NCBI RefSeq assembly: GCF_049943955.1
Contig: NZ_JBNFTW010000006.1
Location: 62,001 to 126,000 of the forward strand
Length of the DNA stretch: 64,000 bases
Source: Desulfosporosinus sp049943955
Lineage (GTDB): Bacteria; Bacillota; Desulfitobacteriia; Desulfitobacteriales; Desulfitobacteriaceae
Reading direction: 5' to 3'
In this document: one piece after another, positions 8,912 to 17,885 of the stretch
How positions within the stretch are numbered: the first letter of the stretch is position 1
How the letters are laid out: every line of letters begins with the position of its first letter
Notes under the pieces: generated by a model
What the model was told of the DNA's origin: nothing
Databases searched by the model: none
What the model saw: only the letters and a program-made list of their open reading frames with translations
Made by a program: the position numbers and the translations under genes

Positions 8912-10231
8912 ATGCAAGTGTCAAAGATTAGTAACGAAGAACTTCAATTTGCTCATGGTCTTCTTCAATTTATTAAAGAAAGTCCCTCTTCCTTTCATGC
9001 AGTGGAAAGCGTTAAACAGCTGTTAATGCCTCATGGCTTTAGCAGCTTAAATCTCGCGGACAAGTGGGAAATCGTACCTGGAGGCAAATATTTTGTCACA
9101 CGTAACGATTCGGCAATTATTGCTTTTGTAGTCGGTGAAGGAGATCTGGAATCGACAGGTTTTCATTTAATCGGAACTCATACAGATAGTCCTAGTTTTC
9201 GTATAAAACCTATGCCTGAAATCCCAACTGAAGGATACCTTAAACTTAATGTTGAAACTTATGGCGGACCAATTCTGAATACGTGGTTAGACCGCCCTCT
9301 TTCTTTAGCAGGACGGGTAATCCTGCGCGGAACCTCTAATTTTCACCCTCAAAGCAACCTATTTCGCAGTGAACACCCCTTACTTGTTATTCCCAATATT
9401 GCTATTCATTTAAATAGAAAAGCTAACGAAGGTTTTGAATTAAATAAGCAAAAAGATTTGCTTCCGCTGCTCGCTCAAATTAAAGAAAAATTGCAGCAAG
9501 AAGGAGTACTTATTGAACATCTGGCAAATACCTTTAATTGCTCCAAAACCGATATTTTAGATTTTGATCTTTTCCTTCATGATCTTCAAGAGGGATGTTT
9601 TGTTGGTTTACAACAGGAGTTTATTTCCAGCGGGCGATTAGACGATTTAGCAATGGTACATGCGGCTGCTTCAGCCCTAACTAAGGCCAAAACAGGTTTA
9701 CCAACTCAGGTTTTAGCCTGTTTTGATCATGAGGAATGTGGAAGCACGTCAAAACAAGGTGCGGCTTCACCTTTTTTAGCACATGTTCTTGAGCGAATTC
9801 TTTTAGCACAGAAAAAAGACCGGGAGGCTTTTTTCCGAGCCTTAGAACATTCCTTTTATCTCTCAGCGGACATGACTCACGCTCTTCATCCCAACGCAGG
9901 AGAACGACATGACCCTATACACCATCCGCTTCTCAATAACGGACCTGTGATAAAATATAGCGCTAACCAAAGCTACGCTACGGATGCTGAATCGGCGGCG
10001 ATCTTTTCTTCACTTTGCCATAGTATCAATGTTCCCGTCCAAAAATTCGTCAATCGGTCTGATGAACGAGGCGGATCAACGATTGGTCCTATTACCAGCA
10101 CTCACCTCGACATTCGATCAGTAGATATTGGGAACCCAATCTTAGCCATGCATTCAGTGCGAGAGCTTGGAGGGACAAAGGACCACTTAGCAATCAAAAA
10201 TGTCTTTATTCAATTTTATGAGACTTGTTAA
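8912..10231 (+). CDS. apeB: M18 family aminopeptidase
   Basis: This is a dodecameric zinc aminopeptidase that removes N-terminal, often acidic, residues from peptides in the cytoplasm. Metal-ligand motifs are visible: GTHTDSPSFRIKP (His-Thr-Asp), CFDHEECGSTSKQGA (Asp-x-Glu-Glu) and the late AMHSVRELGG. SSGRLDDLAM is the typical central motif. The ATG at 8912 follows AAGAAAGG and gives 439 residues, near the family length. An upstream in-frame start at 8831 adds 27 residues unlike the family N-terminus. It appears monocistronic. Confidence 0.92.
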   Translation: MQVSKISNEELQFAHGLLQFIKESPSSFHAVESVKQLLMPHGFSSLNLADKWEIVPGGKYFVTRNDSAIIAFVVGEGDLESTGFHLIGTHTDSPSFRIKPMPEIPTEGYLKLNVETYGGPILNTWLDRPLSLAGRVILRGTSNFHPQSNLFRSEHPLLVIPNIAIHLNRKANEGFELNKQKDLLPLLAQIKEKLQQEGVLIEHLANTFNCSKTDILDFDLFLHDLQEGCFVGLQQEFISSGRLDDLAMVHAAASALTKAKTGLPTQVLACFDHEECGSTSKQGAASPFLAHVLERILLAQKKDREAFFRALEHSFYLSADMTHALHPNAGERHDPIHHPLLNNGPVIKYSANQSYATDAESAAIFSSLCHSINVPVQKFVNRSDERGGSTIGPITSTHLDIRSVDIGNPILAMHSVRELGGTKDHLAIKNVFIQFYETC

Positions 10232-10237
10232 TTTCCT

Positions 10238-10480
10238 TTAACAAGAATGTAAAAACGAGAGGTAACTCTGTAAAAACTCGACCGCATAGTCCCGCTGAAC
10301 AACCATCACTTGATCCTTCGTGGTGCTTAGAGGAATAAAAACAGCAGTGACCTGCTCAAAATCATAAATTTTATTTCCAGTTGCTTGACATATCAAATAC
10401 CCTTTGTGATTAAATAAATCCTCCAGTCGTTGTACCCCAAGAATACGCTCTGGTATTAACTCAGGATCATGGTCTTCCAC
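10238..10480 (-). CDS. Hypothetical protein of 80 residues
   Basis: The frame starts with GTG at 10480 after GAGGAGGGATTTAT, a strong ribosome site, and ends six bases from the convergent aminopeptidase stop. The protein is soluble and acidic. It looks like a single small alpha/beta domain: RILGVQRLEDLFNHKG, then a beta-rich centre ending in VQRDYAVEFLQSYL. I do not recognise the family. The ribosome site and balanced composition argue for a real gene. Confidence 0.65.
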   Translation of the reverse strand: MEDHDPELIPERILGVQRLEDLFNHKGYLICQATGNKIYDFEQVTAVFIPLSTTKDQVMVVQRDYAVEFLQSYLSFLHSC

Positions 10481-10639
10481 ATAAATCCCTCCTCAGCACC
10501 TAATATATGATAGACTAAATTCTATGCAGGGCAGTTAAATTTTAGGACATAAACAAGAAATAAAACGACCTTAGTTTTTGGATATTATACCGTATATATC
10601 CATTTTTTCCTAACTTGAATAATTTGCGGCTAATTCTGG

Positions 10640-10783
10640 TTGATTATTGTAAGTCTTTTAGATATAATAGAGGTGCTCGAAGTACTTGTGGATTTACACA
10701 GACCTTCTCGATTGCCTCAGGCTATGGGAAGACCTTTCTGAACTTCCCATGTCGCGGGTAATAAAAATTAATGGGGGTCTATT
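10640..10783 (+). promoter_or_regulatory. Consensus sigma-A promoter and long structured leader of the zinc-ribbon gene
   Basis: TTGATT (10640-10645), a 17-base spacer and TATAAT (10663-10668) form a near-perfect promoter. The transcript would carry a leader of about 110 bases before the ATG at 10784. The leader holds an ATGGGAAG/CTTCCCAT hairpin (about 10724-10751). The ribosome site is a weak GGGGGTC. Such a leader could regulate translation, for example with temperature; that is inference. Confidence 0.7.
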
Positions 10784-11086
10784 ATGTTTAACGACAAAAT
10801 CCTAACTTGTAAAGACTGTGGCCGTGACTTCGAATTTACTGCATCTGAACAAGAGTTTTATGCTGAGAAGGGATTTACAAACGAGCCTGGTCGTTGTCCA
10901 GAATGCCGTGCTGCTCGTAAAAACCAAAACAGGAACAATGGAGGATTCTCTCGACAACCTCGCGAAATGTTTCCTGCTATTTGTTCAGCATGTGGTAAAG
11001 AAACTACGGTTCCATTTCAACCGTCAGGTGATAAACCAGTTTATTGCCGAGATTGCTACCAATCACGTTCACGTAACAATTGGTAA
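10784..11086 (+). CDS. Small zinc-ribbon protein with paired CxxC motifs
   Basis: The 100-residue protein has two treble-cysteine units: CKDCGRDF with CPEC (residues 9-42), and CSACGKE with CRDC (about 67-92). The first half matches the probable-zinc-ribbon (zf-trcl) pattern in which CKDCG-F-FT-EQEFYA is followed by a CPECR. The middle is Asn/Arg-rich (KNQNRNNGG), typical of a flexible nucleic-acid-binding linker. It is monocistronic, with its own strong promoter and a perfect terminator, so probably abundantly transcribed. RNA or DNA binding is inferred. An overlapping frame at 10818 is a shadow. Confidence 0.88.
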   Translation: MFNDKILTCKDCGRDFEFTASEQEFYAEKGFTNEPGRCPECRAARKNQNRNNGGFSRQPREMFPAICSACGKETTVPFQPSGDKPVYCRDCYQSRSRNNW

Positions 11087-11101
11087 TTATTAATTCTGAC
11101 G

Positions 11102-11139
11102 AAAAAACCTTTCTAAGCATATGCTTAGAAAGGTTTTTT
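11102..11139 (+). terminator. Perfect 19-base-pair terminator
   Basis: AAAAAACCTTTCTAAGCAT is followed at once by its exact reverse complement ending in TTTTTT. It lies 15 bases after the zinc-ribbon gene stop and can act on both strands, also ending the converging nitrilase transcript. Confidence 0.9.
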
Positions 11140-11194
11140 GATTTATTCATACCCCGACGGTTTCTCTGTGATTTCAGAGTCAACGACAATTATG

Positions 11195-12043
11195 TTAACG
11201 TTGAACATCCAGTTCAAGAAGTTCATGATAAAGTTCTTTACGTCTGTCCGCAAGGAAAAAGCTATCTCTCATTGAAGCTCGGTCAAAACGACGAATTTTA
11301 TTAATTCGCTCTGCAGAAAGAGTGGAGATAAATATACGTTCTTCTAATACTTCTGTGTAAGAAATCACTTCACCCTTAGGACCGATCGTTAACGTTCCGC
11401 CGCTGAACTCTTTGCCTTTACCGTTACTCCCGATCAAATTACAGGCTCCCAGATATACTGAATTATCGTAGGCTCTTGTTCCCAGGTAACGCAGCCAGAT
11501 TTCCTTTCGATCACCAGCAATGACAGGAGAAGCATGAGGAGCAAAAATAACCTCTGCGCCTTTCAAAGAATAAATGGCAGTCACCTCCGGAAAATGCCAA
11601 TCCCAGCATATTCCAACGGCAAACGTTGTTCCCTGTGTGTAGAATACTGGAAATTGGTTACCAGGAGTAAAATAGTCCAGCTCACTTCTCCCTAAATGAA
11701 CTTTGCGATAAACCATATCCTCGTTATCCGGAGACAAAATAACATGTGAAATATAGGGCTTTTCGGCCTGATTATCTTGCTCAACCAGTCCAACCAGCAA
11801 GGTAATACCCAAATCTTCTGCGCATTCTTTCAAGCGGTTTATTACTGAACAACGAATCGTATCACCAAGCTCCGATGCATACTGCGGCGAATATCCGTCC
11901 AAGGCACATTCAGGGAAACACAAGAAGGAAACCTTCTTCTTACTTGCCACTTCAGCAAGATGTGTGATGCTCATAAAATTAGCTTCTCTTTCGCCGATAT
12001 GAGATTCCATTTGAACTAAGCCTATTTGACAGTCATGTTGCAT
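11195..12043 (-). CDS. Carbon-nitrogen hydrolase (nitrilase superfamily)
   Basis: The 282-residue protein shows the nitrilase triad: Glu in LCFPECALDGYSP (about 40), Lys in YRKVHLG (about 112) and Cys in VGICWDWHFPEV (about 145). Members cleave amides or nitriles, such as N-carbamoyl amines or omega-amides; the substrate here is not evident. It follows the LysR gene on the same strand with a gap of about 60 bases, so cotranscription is possible. A role near the dsr genes is not indicated. Confidence 0.88.
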   Translation of the reverse strand: MQHDCQIGLVQMESHIGEREANFMSITHLAEVASKKKVSFLCFPECALDGYSPQYASELGDTIRCSVINRLKECAEDLGITLLVGLVEQDNQAEKPYISHVILSPDNEDMVYRKVHLGRSELDYFTPGNQFPVFYTQGTTFAVGICWDWHFPEVTAIYSLKGAEVIFAPHASPVIAGDRKEIWLRYLGTRAYDNSVYLGACNLIGSNGKGKEFSGGTLTIGPKGEVISYTEVLEERIFISTLSAERINKIRRFDRASMRDSFFLADRRKELYHELLELDVQR

Positions 12044-12104
12044 AGTTTCCTCGCTCTTCCACTCGTGACATTAGAGTATTTGATAAACACTTAAACTTGC
12101 TCTT

Positions 12105-13058
12105 TTATTCTATGCTGTCCAATTCATTATAATCTTTACTAAGGATTTCCGATAACAATCTATGATCATGAAGCAAATCAATTAATAGACGCTCATCTTT
12201 TGACTGAGTCGCTTGGGTATTTTGATGTGCATTTGTAAGAATGCTTAAAGGACGGTAGACCGGAGCATCCTGAATTTTTAAGGACTTAAAAATCTTTTGA
12301 TCACATTCCCGACGAACAGTAAGGGAAGAAATAATCGTTATCCCTAAACCTGCTGCAACGACTTCTTTGATTGCCTGAGTGCTTCCTAACTCCATACTGA
12401 TGTTTAACTGTTCTGGTTCAAGGCCTCTCTCTTTGAGAGCCATTTCCATAACCTTACGTGTTCCAGAACCATCCTCACGAGTTACCAGACGCTCATGAGG
12501 CAATTCCGCAAGAGTAATGCTCTCTCTCGCTGCCCAGGGATGAAAATAAGGAAGTACGACAACCAATTCGTCTTCCCAAAACTTTTCGACGTTAAGATCC
12601 TTATGCCGTGGAACAGGTCCTTCAATTAAACCAATATGGATCTTTTTCTCTAAAACATCCTGCGATATGGAATCTGTGTTCGCAATTTTGACCTTAAAAT
12701 CAACATCAGGATGATTTCTATATAAATAAGCCAGAATATTAGGAAGAATATACTCCCCTATTGTCAATGTCGCTCCTAAATAAATAAGGCCTCTCCGCCC
12801 TTTTGATAATGCACTGATCTGTTCTTTAGCATTCATAAGAATATCCAGTACACTTCGAACATGAGTATAAAATATTTCTCCCTCTTTTGTTAGGGTTACT
12901 CCTTTATTCGTTCTATCGAAAAAACGAGCACCGTATTGATTCTCCAAGTTCTGAATCTGCAAACTAATACTAGGTTGGCTCATATGGAGTTTTTTCGCAG
13001 AGAGCGTAATGTTTTTAGTTTCTGCCACTTCTTTAAAAACAAGAAAGTGTTGTTCCAT
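12105..13058 (-). CDS. LysR-family transcriptional regulator (CysL/CbbR-like)
   Basis: The N-terminal winged helix-turn-helix is clear (residues 1-60: ETKNITLSAKKLHMSQPSISLQIQNLE). A periplasmic-binding-protein-like effector domain follows (about 90-300) with typical IHIGLIEGPVPR and VAAGLGITIISS segments. The ATG at 13058 follows AGGAGGGAG and gives 317 residues. A longer frame to 13106 has no better site. Its position after dsrN suggests possible control of sulfur genes, as in CysL/CysB-type regulators, but the effector is unknown. An inverted repeat at 13143-13168 is a candidate autoregulatory site. Confidence 0.88.
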   Translation of the reverse strand: MEQHFLVFKEVAETKNITLSAKKLHMSQPSISLQIQNLENQYGARFFDRTNKGVTLTKEGEIFYTHVRSVLDILMNAKEQISALSKGRRGLIYLGATLTIGEYILPNILAYLYRNHPDVDFKVKIANTDSISQDVLEKKIHIGLIEGPVPRHKDLNVEKFWEDELVVVLPYFHPWAARESITLAELPHERLVTREDGSGTRKVMEMALKERGLEPEQLNISMELGSTQAIKEVVAAGLGITIISSLTVRRECDQKIFKSLKIQDAPVYRPLSILTNAHQNTQATQSKDERLLIDLLHDHRLLSEILSKDYNELDSIE

Positions 13059-13142
13059 GATGGTAAATCTCCCTCCTAGATTTATATCCATAAAATATTT
13101 CGCCAATTGCTTTGGTTAGCGTCAGTCATAAAAAAACAGGTT

Positions 13143-13168
13143 TGGTATCGTATATATTTATAATACCA
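13143..13168 (-). promoter_or_regulatory. Inverted repeat upstream of lysR, possible operator
   Basis: TGGTAT (13143-13148) and ATACCA (13163-13168) flank an A/T-rich core that contains TATAAA on the minus strand, a plausible -10 box. LysR proteins often bind interrupted dyads overlapping their own promoter. No binding data are implied. Confidence 0.4.
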
Positions 13169-13226
13169 TTAGAAGAAAGATTATTCCAGATGAGCAAACG
13201 TTCTTTTTCTTAAATAAAGGAAATTT

Positions 13227-13264
13227 AAGAACTCCGCATTAGATTATGGTTCTGCGGAGTTCTT
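13227..13264. terminator. Terminator after dsrN
   Basis: AAGAACTCCGCA pairs perfectly with TGCGGAGTTCTT. A T6 run follows on the plus strand and a weaker T-rich run on the minus strand. It lies about 55 bases beyond the dsrN stop and marks the end of the dsr operon. Confidence 0.75.
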
Positions 13265-13318
13265 TTTTCAGCATATCCGGGTTTCAACTATACAAGATCA
13301 TAAACGTTGAAATTATAT

Positions 13319-14806
13319 CTAATTTTGGCCGGCAGCTTTCTCAAGTAACAGCCATTTTCTTTGCTTATATTGTATGGCGAGATCAACCATACGTTCAGCC
13401 CAAACTGGACACCCTACGGCATGAAGATGATTATAAGAAGCAAATACATTCTTATAATATATTCCATCATGCTGTCCGTCAATTCCATGACCACGTTTTA
13501 CTTCAAAACCAAATTTTACATCAGAAGATAAATTAATAATACGAGAATTATGAAATTCGTGTCCTTTAACTTCTATATCATCATCAAACCAAGGTTGCCC
13601 CTGGTTAACTTTCATAAGTGTATACCCATGCCCTTGGGGTTTTCGCTCCATTTGAGTATCAAAGGGGAGCAATCCTACCATATTATAACTTTTATTCGAG
13701 ATACTTATGGATCGCCCTAAAAACATTAATCCCCCACATTCAGCATAGATAGGTAGACCTTTTTCGGCATAGAATTTAATATCTTCCCGGATTGATTTGT
13801 TCTTTTCAAGTTCTGCAGCGAAAATCTCCGGAAATCCTCCCCCAATATATAAACCATCGAGGTCATTAGGAAGTTTACTATCAATTAGCGATTTAATAGG
13901 AATCAGATTAGCTCCAAGTCGCTGTAAGGCCTCGATATTCTCAGGATAATAAAAACTAAAAGCAGCATCCTTAATTATTCCAATATTAGGCGAACTATTC
14001 CTTGCTTTCAGATTATCGTCTGAATTATTTAAAGTTATTCCCTGGATATTTGGAACTTTCGGGGCACTTCGAGCTAACTCCAACACTAGTTCTAAATCAA
14101 CATGTTGAGAAATAACCTCTGCAAAATAATCCAATAATTGATTTGTTTCATTGAATTCATCACTCGTTACTAAGCCAAGGTGGCGATCAGGAATGGTTAA
14201 ATTAAGATCTTTAGGAATTGCCCCAACGACAGGAATTTTGCAAAATTCCTCAATAGACTCACGTGCAACCTTCTCATGCCGATTACGAGCAACTTTGTTA
14301 AGAACAACACCAAGTATTCGTACTTCCGGGTCAAAATGCTGATACCCCATAACCATTGCTGCAATGCTTCGAGTCATACGGGTCGCATCAACAACCAAAA
14401 GTACTGGTGTTCGTGTTATCTTAGCTATTTCAGCTGTTGAACTGCTTCCTCGCAGGTCAGATCCATCATATAATCCCATAGCGCCTTCAATAATTGTAAC
14501 ATCTTTGTCGCTTGAATGATTATATACGGACTCACAAAGTTCTTGATGTGTCATAAAATAAGCATCTAAATTGCGGCTTGTTGTACGAGCAGCTACAGTA
14601 TGCCAACTGGTATCAATATAATCAGGGCCCTTTTTAAAAGGTTGAACCCTAACACCCTGCCGCACAAAAGCCCTTAATAATCCTAAGGTAAAAGTGGTTT
14701 TGCCACTTCTCCCTTGAGGTGCTCCAATGACGATGCGTGGGACGCTTAGGTTACTTTGATCAAGATTCACAGTCATATTTTCTGATATAGGCAACACATC
14801 ATCCAC
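13319..14806 (-). CDS. dsrN: Cobyrinate a,c-diamide synthase-like siroheme amidase DsrN
   Basis: The 495-residue protein is a CbiA/CobB-type glutamine amidotransferase. The N-terminal P-loop GAPQGRSGKTTF (about 29-40) lies in a dethiobiotin-synthetase-like ATPase domain. The C-terminal type 1 glutaminase domain has its nucleophile in YAECGGLMFLG. Next to dsrABD such enzymes are called DsrN and are thought to amidate siroheme to the siroamide found in sulfite reductases. It lies 171 bases downstream of dsrD on the same strand. Neighbouring cobalamin genes are absent, which favours the siroheme role. The start is uncertain: GTG at 14806 lacks a well-spaced ribosome site. Confidence 0.88.
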   Translation of the reverse strand: MDDVLPISENMTVNLDQSNLSVPRIVIGAPQGRSGKTTFTLGLLRAFVRQGVRVQPFKKGPDYIDTSWHTVAARTTSRNLDAYFMTHQELCESVYNHSSDKDVTIIEGAMGLYDGSDLRGSSSTAEIAKITRTPVLLVVDATRMTRSIAAMVMGYQHFDPEVRILGVVLNKVARNRHEKVARESIEEFCKIPVVGAIPKDLNLTIPDRHLGLVTSDEFNETNQLLDYFAEVISQHVDLELVLELARSAPKVPNIQGITLNNSDDNLKARNSSPNIGIIKDAAFSFYYPENIEALQRLGANLIPIKSLIDSKLPNDLDGLYIGGGFPEIFAAELEKNKSIREDIKFYAEKGLPIYAECGGLMFLGRSISISNKSYNMVGLLPFDTQMERKPQGHGYTLMKVNQGQPWFDDDIEVKGHEFHNSRIINLSSDVKFGFEVKRGHGIDGQHDGIYYKNVFASYNHLHAVGCPVWAERMVDLAIQYKQRKWLLLEKAAGQN

Positions 14807-14853
14807 ACCTTTCTTGGAGCTTTTGCTTATGACTTACGCACCTCATAACAAAA

Positions 14854-14934
14854 TTGACCACCCAACTTCCGATCCCGGGTAATGCTTGATCGAATAATCA
14901 GCAGAAACAGGATCAGAGAAGTCGGGATGGTCAA
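14854..14934 (-). promoter_or_regulatory. Imperfect long inverted repeat between dsrD and dsrN
   Basis: TTGACCACCCAACTTC (14854-14869) is nearly the reverse complement of GAAGTCGGGATGGTCAA (14918-14934), enclosing about 48 bases with further GATC-containing short dyads. No T-run follows, so it may stabilise or attenuate the dsrABD message rather than terminate it. Confidence 0.45.
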
Positions 14935-14977
14935 CGATTTAAAACTGATGATTAAGAGTGATCGCGTCGATCAATAA

Positions 14978-15202
14978 TTATGAATTTGGTGTTTTTACTT
15001 TACCTTTTAGGCAAATATAAGTTGTCGTAATATAGAGGTATTCAACAAGGTCCTCAGCAGTAAGTTCTTTTACGGCATCATCAACATCGCTTTTCTTCTC
15101 GCCGATGGCAACCGCAACGTCTCTACTTTTAGCTTTTTCAACCTTAGCCAAGTACTCAAGAACTTTCTTCTTGACTTCTGGGTTCGCTGGTCCTCTACCC
15201 AT
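14978..15202 (-). CDS. dsrD: Dissimilatory sulfite reductase-associated protein DsrD
   Basis: The 74-residue protein has the DsrD winged-helix fold pattern: VKKKVLEYLAKVEKAKSRDVA, DAVKELTAEDLVEYLY, and a beta wing near the C-terminus. DsrD is known as an activator of DsrAB activity rather than a DNA-binding repressor. The gene lies 25 bases after dsrB with a GGGGTATAG ribosome site, in the canonical dsrABD order. The N-terminus MGRGPANPEVKKK is slightly longer than in some relatives. Confidence 0.93.
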   Translation of the reverse strand: MGRGPANPEVKKKVLEYLAKVEKAKSRDVAVAIGEKKSDVDDAVKELTAEDLVEYLYITTTYICLKGKVKTPNS

Positions 15203-15227
15203 TTGTCTATACCCCCTAAATTTTTAA

Positions 15228-16286
15228 TTAGTATTTAAATCCAGCAGCTGTACGGAAAGTATCCCGTGCAAAGATATAATCGTCAATAAGCATTTCCGAG
15301 AACGGCAATCCGCTGAGGCTAAAGAATTTTTCCCAGCCAATACGCTCAATCCATTCACCAAGACGTTCACCTTTTTGTGCATTCGCAATCCAGAGTTCAA
15401 TAATACTTCGGATAGCTTCTGTAACTTCAGGCCAACGCGGCGGATTGTTCGGCAGGAACGGAATTACCATGCGAGAAAAGCTCGGTGCAGTACGGGCATT
15501 GGAAACTTTACCTCCGATGAGAATGGCAATACCGTCATTTCTCGGATCATAAATTTCCATAGCCGGAGACATGGTGTAGCAGTTTCCGCAGTACATGCAT
15601 TTGTCTTCATTTACGACAACACTCTTGTTCTTCGGATCTGGACGAATTGCACCAGTCGGGCAGCTTGCTACCAGTGTCGGGATTTCAGTTGTCTTACGGA
15701 GTTTTTCATGGTCGATACGAGGAGGAGTACGGTGTACACCGACAATGCCGATGTCACTGCAGTGTGTTGATCCACACATATTTAAGCAGCAGGCTAAGCC
15801 CATTTTCAATTTAGCCGGGAGCTTCATGGAATTAAAATACTCATACAGGTCATCCATAACAGCCTTAACGACACCTGAAGCATCTGTTGCAGGTGTATGG
15901 CAGTGAACCCATCCTTGAGTGTGGATGATGTTACTAATGGATGCTCCTGTACCGCCAACAGCATATCCTTGAGCAGATAATGTCTCAAGAAGGGCCTTGA
16001 GTTTTGCTTCATCGGACACTAAGAATTCTACGTTGTTACGTGTGGTGAAACGCAGATGTCCATCGCAATATTGGTCAGCAAGGTTGCAAATATCACGAAT
16101 GAAATCAATACTTACTAAACGAGGAGAACCTACACGCACACTATAAAGAGCAGCACCGCTCTCAGCAACGTGTTTGAGTACACCCGGTTGTGGGATCTCA
16201 TGATATTGCCATTTGCCATAGTTTTCCGTAATTATTGGAGGAAGCATCTCCTTATAATTAGGAGGTCCTTGGTCTAATTTTGCCAT
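15228..16286 (-). CDS. dsrB: Dissimilatory sulfite reductase subunit beta
   Basis: DsrB carries the catalytically active siroheme-[4Fe-4S] of the DsrAB heterotetramer, which reduces sulfite with six electrons in the cytoplasm. The 352 residues match the family. Cluster/siroheme cysteines are in GLACCLNMCGSTHCSDIG (about 165-182). An inserted ferredoxin domain has CMYCGNC (about 232) and an earlier VASCPTGAI. Substrate-binding Arg/Lys are likely in RVGSPRLVS and RFTTRNNVEF. The gene lies 33 bases after dsrA with GAGAGGTGG before the ATG. Confidence 0.97.
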   Translation of the reverse strand: MAKLDQGPPNYKEMLPPIITENYGKWQYHEIPQPGVLKHVAESGAALYSVRVGSPRLVSIDFIRDICNLADQYCDGHLRFTTRNNVEFLVSDEAKLKALLETLSAQGYAVGGTGASISNIIHTQGWVHCHTPATDASGVVKAVMDDLYEYFNSMKLPAKLKMGLACCLNMCGSTHCSDIGIVGVHRTPPRIDHEKLRKTTEIPTLVASCPTGAIRPDPKNKSVVVNEDKCMYCGNCYTMSPAMEIYDPRNDGIAILIGGKVSNARTAPSFSRMVIPFLPNNPPRWPEVTEAIRSIIELWIANAQKGERLGEWIERIGWEKFFSLSGLPFSEMLIDDYIFARDTFRTAAGFKY

Positions 16287-16319
16287 GATTATCCACCTCT
16301 CGTTAAACTATCTATTTTA

Positions 16320-17543
16320 TTAGAGTTTCGAACCATCAAGAGCAGTACCTGACTTGTCAAGGTCATCTTGCTGCCAGAATACATATGGGTTAGCACGCGG
16401 ACGGAAGACTTGCTGTGGTACAGCCGGAATTTCACATTCACGGAGGAATTTACCCATTCCTACGCGATAAATTAATTCTCCAAGACGCTCACGAGACTTA
16501 CCGTTCTCATCCCACCAATCCCAAATGCGTCTTACGAGATCTTTAAATTCTTCAAAGTCGTTTTCCGCTTCCATCTTCATGAAAGGTACAACCACTGAAG
16601 ACATAAACGCGGATTGAACGATTGTTGATTTACCACCGATCAAAATGGAAGCGCCTTTTTCCTTACCAGCTTTAATTGCTTTAGGCATCATGTTGATGCA
16701 GTGCATACAACGTGTGCAATCTTCTGCAACTATGGAAAGTTCTTGAGCTTGGCTATTATAAGTCAGGCACTTAGTCGGACATTTGTCACAAACCAGACCT
16801 TGAATATCAAAGTTTTTCGCTGCATATTCTTTAACAGCTGCTTGATCAAATTGGATGGAATCACGCCAAGTACCAATGACGGAGATATCTGAGCGGGCAA
16901 TTGCACCGGTGCAGTCATTAGCACAGCCTGAGAACTTAATTTTGCTCTTATAAGGCCACATTGGACGGTGAAGCTCATCCATAAATTCATTGGTAATATT
17001 ATAGCATGCTTCAAGAGTATCGTAGCAGGCAAACTCACAACGGCCAGGTCCTACGCAGCAGTTGGTTGTTCTAAGGCAGGATCCAGATCCGCCCAAGTCA
17101 AAACCAGCTTCGCTATACTCATCAAATATAGGTTGGATATCCTCTGTTTTACAGCCTAGCAAAATGACGTCCCCAGTAGAGCCATGCATGTTTGTTAAGC
17201 CGCTGCCATATTTCTCCCAAATATCACAAATTGTGCGGAGTGTTTTCGTGTTGTAGAAGAATCCTGATGGTTGATTAATACGGACTGTATGGAATTCAGC
17301 AACATTTGGATAGGTTTCAGGCTCATCAACATAACGGCCGATAACACCACCGCCGTAACCTCTAACTCCAACAATTCCACCATGTTTCCAGTGTCCTCTG
17401 TGCTCAACATAAGATCTCTCCAAAACTTGGAGCAACTCGCCAGCAGATTCACTCTTAACCGCAGCGCGTTTCATTTCCGTCACAAAACTGGGCCATTTTC
17501 CTTTTTCCAGTTCGTCCAGTAGCGGCGTTTTCTTTTCCGTCAT
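16320..17543 (-). CDS. dsrA: Dissimilatory sulfite reductase subunit alpha
   Basis: DsrA is the structural partner of DsrB, holding a siroheme-type site and extra [4Fe-4S] clusters. The 407 residues fit the family. Key motifs are RTTNCCVGPGRCEFACYD (about 160-177), KFSGCANDCTGAIARSD (about 206-222), and the inserted ferredoxin domain with CDKCPTKC and CTRCMHCINMMPKAI (about 250-290). The ATG follows GGAGGGTGTGCA. It is second in the operon, 33 bases after the small ferredoxin gene. Sequence style is Firmicute-like; a phylogeny would be needed to settle lineage. Confidence 0.97.
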   Translation of the reverse strand: MTEKKTPLLDELEKGKWPSFVTEMKRAAVKSESAGELLQVLERSYVEHRGHWKHGGIVGVRGYGGGVIGRYVDEPETYPNVAEFHTVRINQPSGFFYNTKTLRTICDIWEKYGSGLTNMHGSTGDVILLGCKTEDIQPIFDEYSEAGFDLGGSGSCLRTTNCCVGPGRCEFACYDTLEACYNITNEFMDELHRPMWPYKSKIKFSGCANDCTGAIARSDISVIGTWRDSIQFDQAAVKEYAAKNFDIQGLVCDKCPTKCLTYNSQAQELSIVAEDCTRCMHCINMMPKAIKAGKEKGASILIGGKSTIVQSAFMSSVVVPFMKMEAENDFEEFKDLVRRIWDWWDENGKSRERLGELIYRVGMGKFLRECEIPAVPQQVFRPRANPYVFWQQDDLDKSGTALDGSKL

Positions 17544-17576
17544 TGCACACCCTCCATCTATTATTTTATGGGGTTT

Positions 17577-17765
17577 CTACATTTCAGTAATAGTGACAGC
17601 ACCAGTCGGGCAAACAGAAATGCAGCTTTCGCAACCCATACATTCTGATTCGTCGCCGATTACATGTGCTTTGTCATCACTAAAGCCAAGCAGGTGAGCT
17701 GGGCATCCTTCAGTACATGAATTGCAGCCAGAGCACTGATCCTCGTCAATTGATACGATAAACAC
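17577..17765 (-). CDS. Small 2[4Fe-4S] ferredoxin
   Basis: The 62-residue protein holds two classical clusters: CSGCNSCTEGCP (12-23) and CMGCESCISVCP (about 42-53), each with the trailing Cys-Pro. GTG is the start, preceded by AAGGAGGTG, an ideal ribosome site. It leads the dsrABD transcript, so it likely donates or accepts electrons in sulfite reduction or serves DsrAB assembly; the exact partner is unknown. A ferredoxin in first position ahead of dsrA is less common than the bare dsrABD order. Confidence 0.93.
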   Translation of the reverse strand: MFIVSIDEDQCSGCNSCTEGCPAHLLGFSDDKAHVIGDESECMGCESCISVCPTGAVTITEM

Positions 17766-17885
17766 TAATTACACCTCCTTAACCTTAAAAGAGAGTATTA
17801 AAAAATGAACATTGTGAGAAATAGGAGAAATCTTCTTGTGTAAATTAACACTAGTTCATATTCTTAATTTAACACCTTGTATTCT

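Noticed and set aside
13319..14806. Cobalamin pathway CbiA rather than DsrN
   Set aside because: No other cobalamin gene is near and it sits directly after dsrD, so the siroheme-amidating role is favoured, though sequence alone cannot exclude CbiA.
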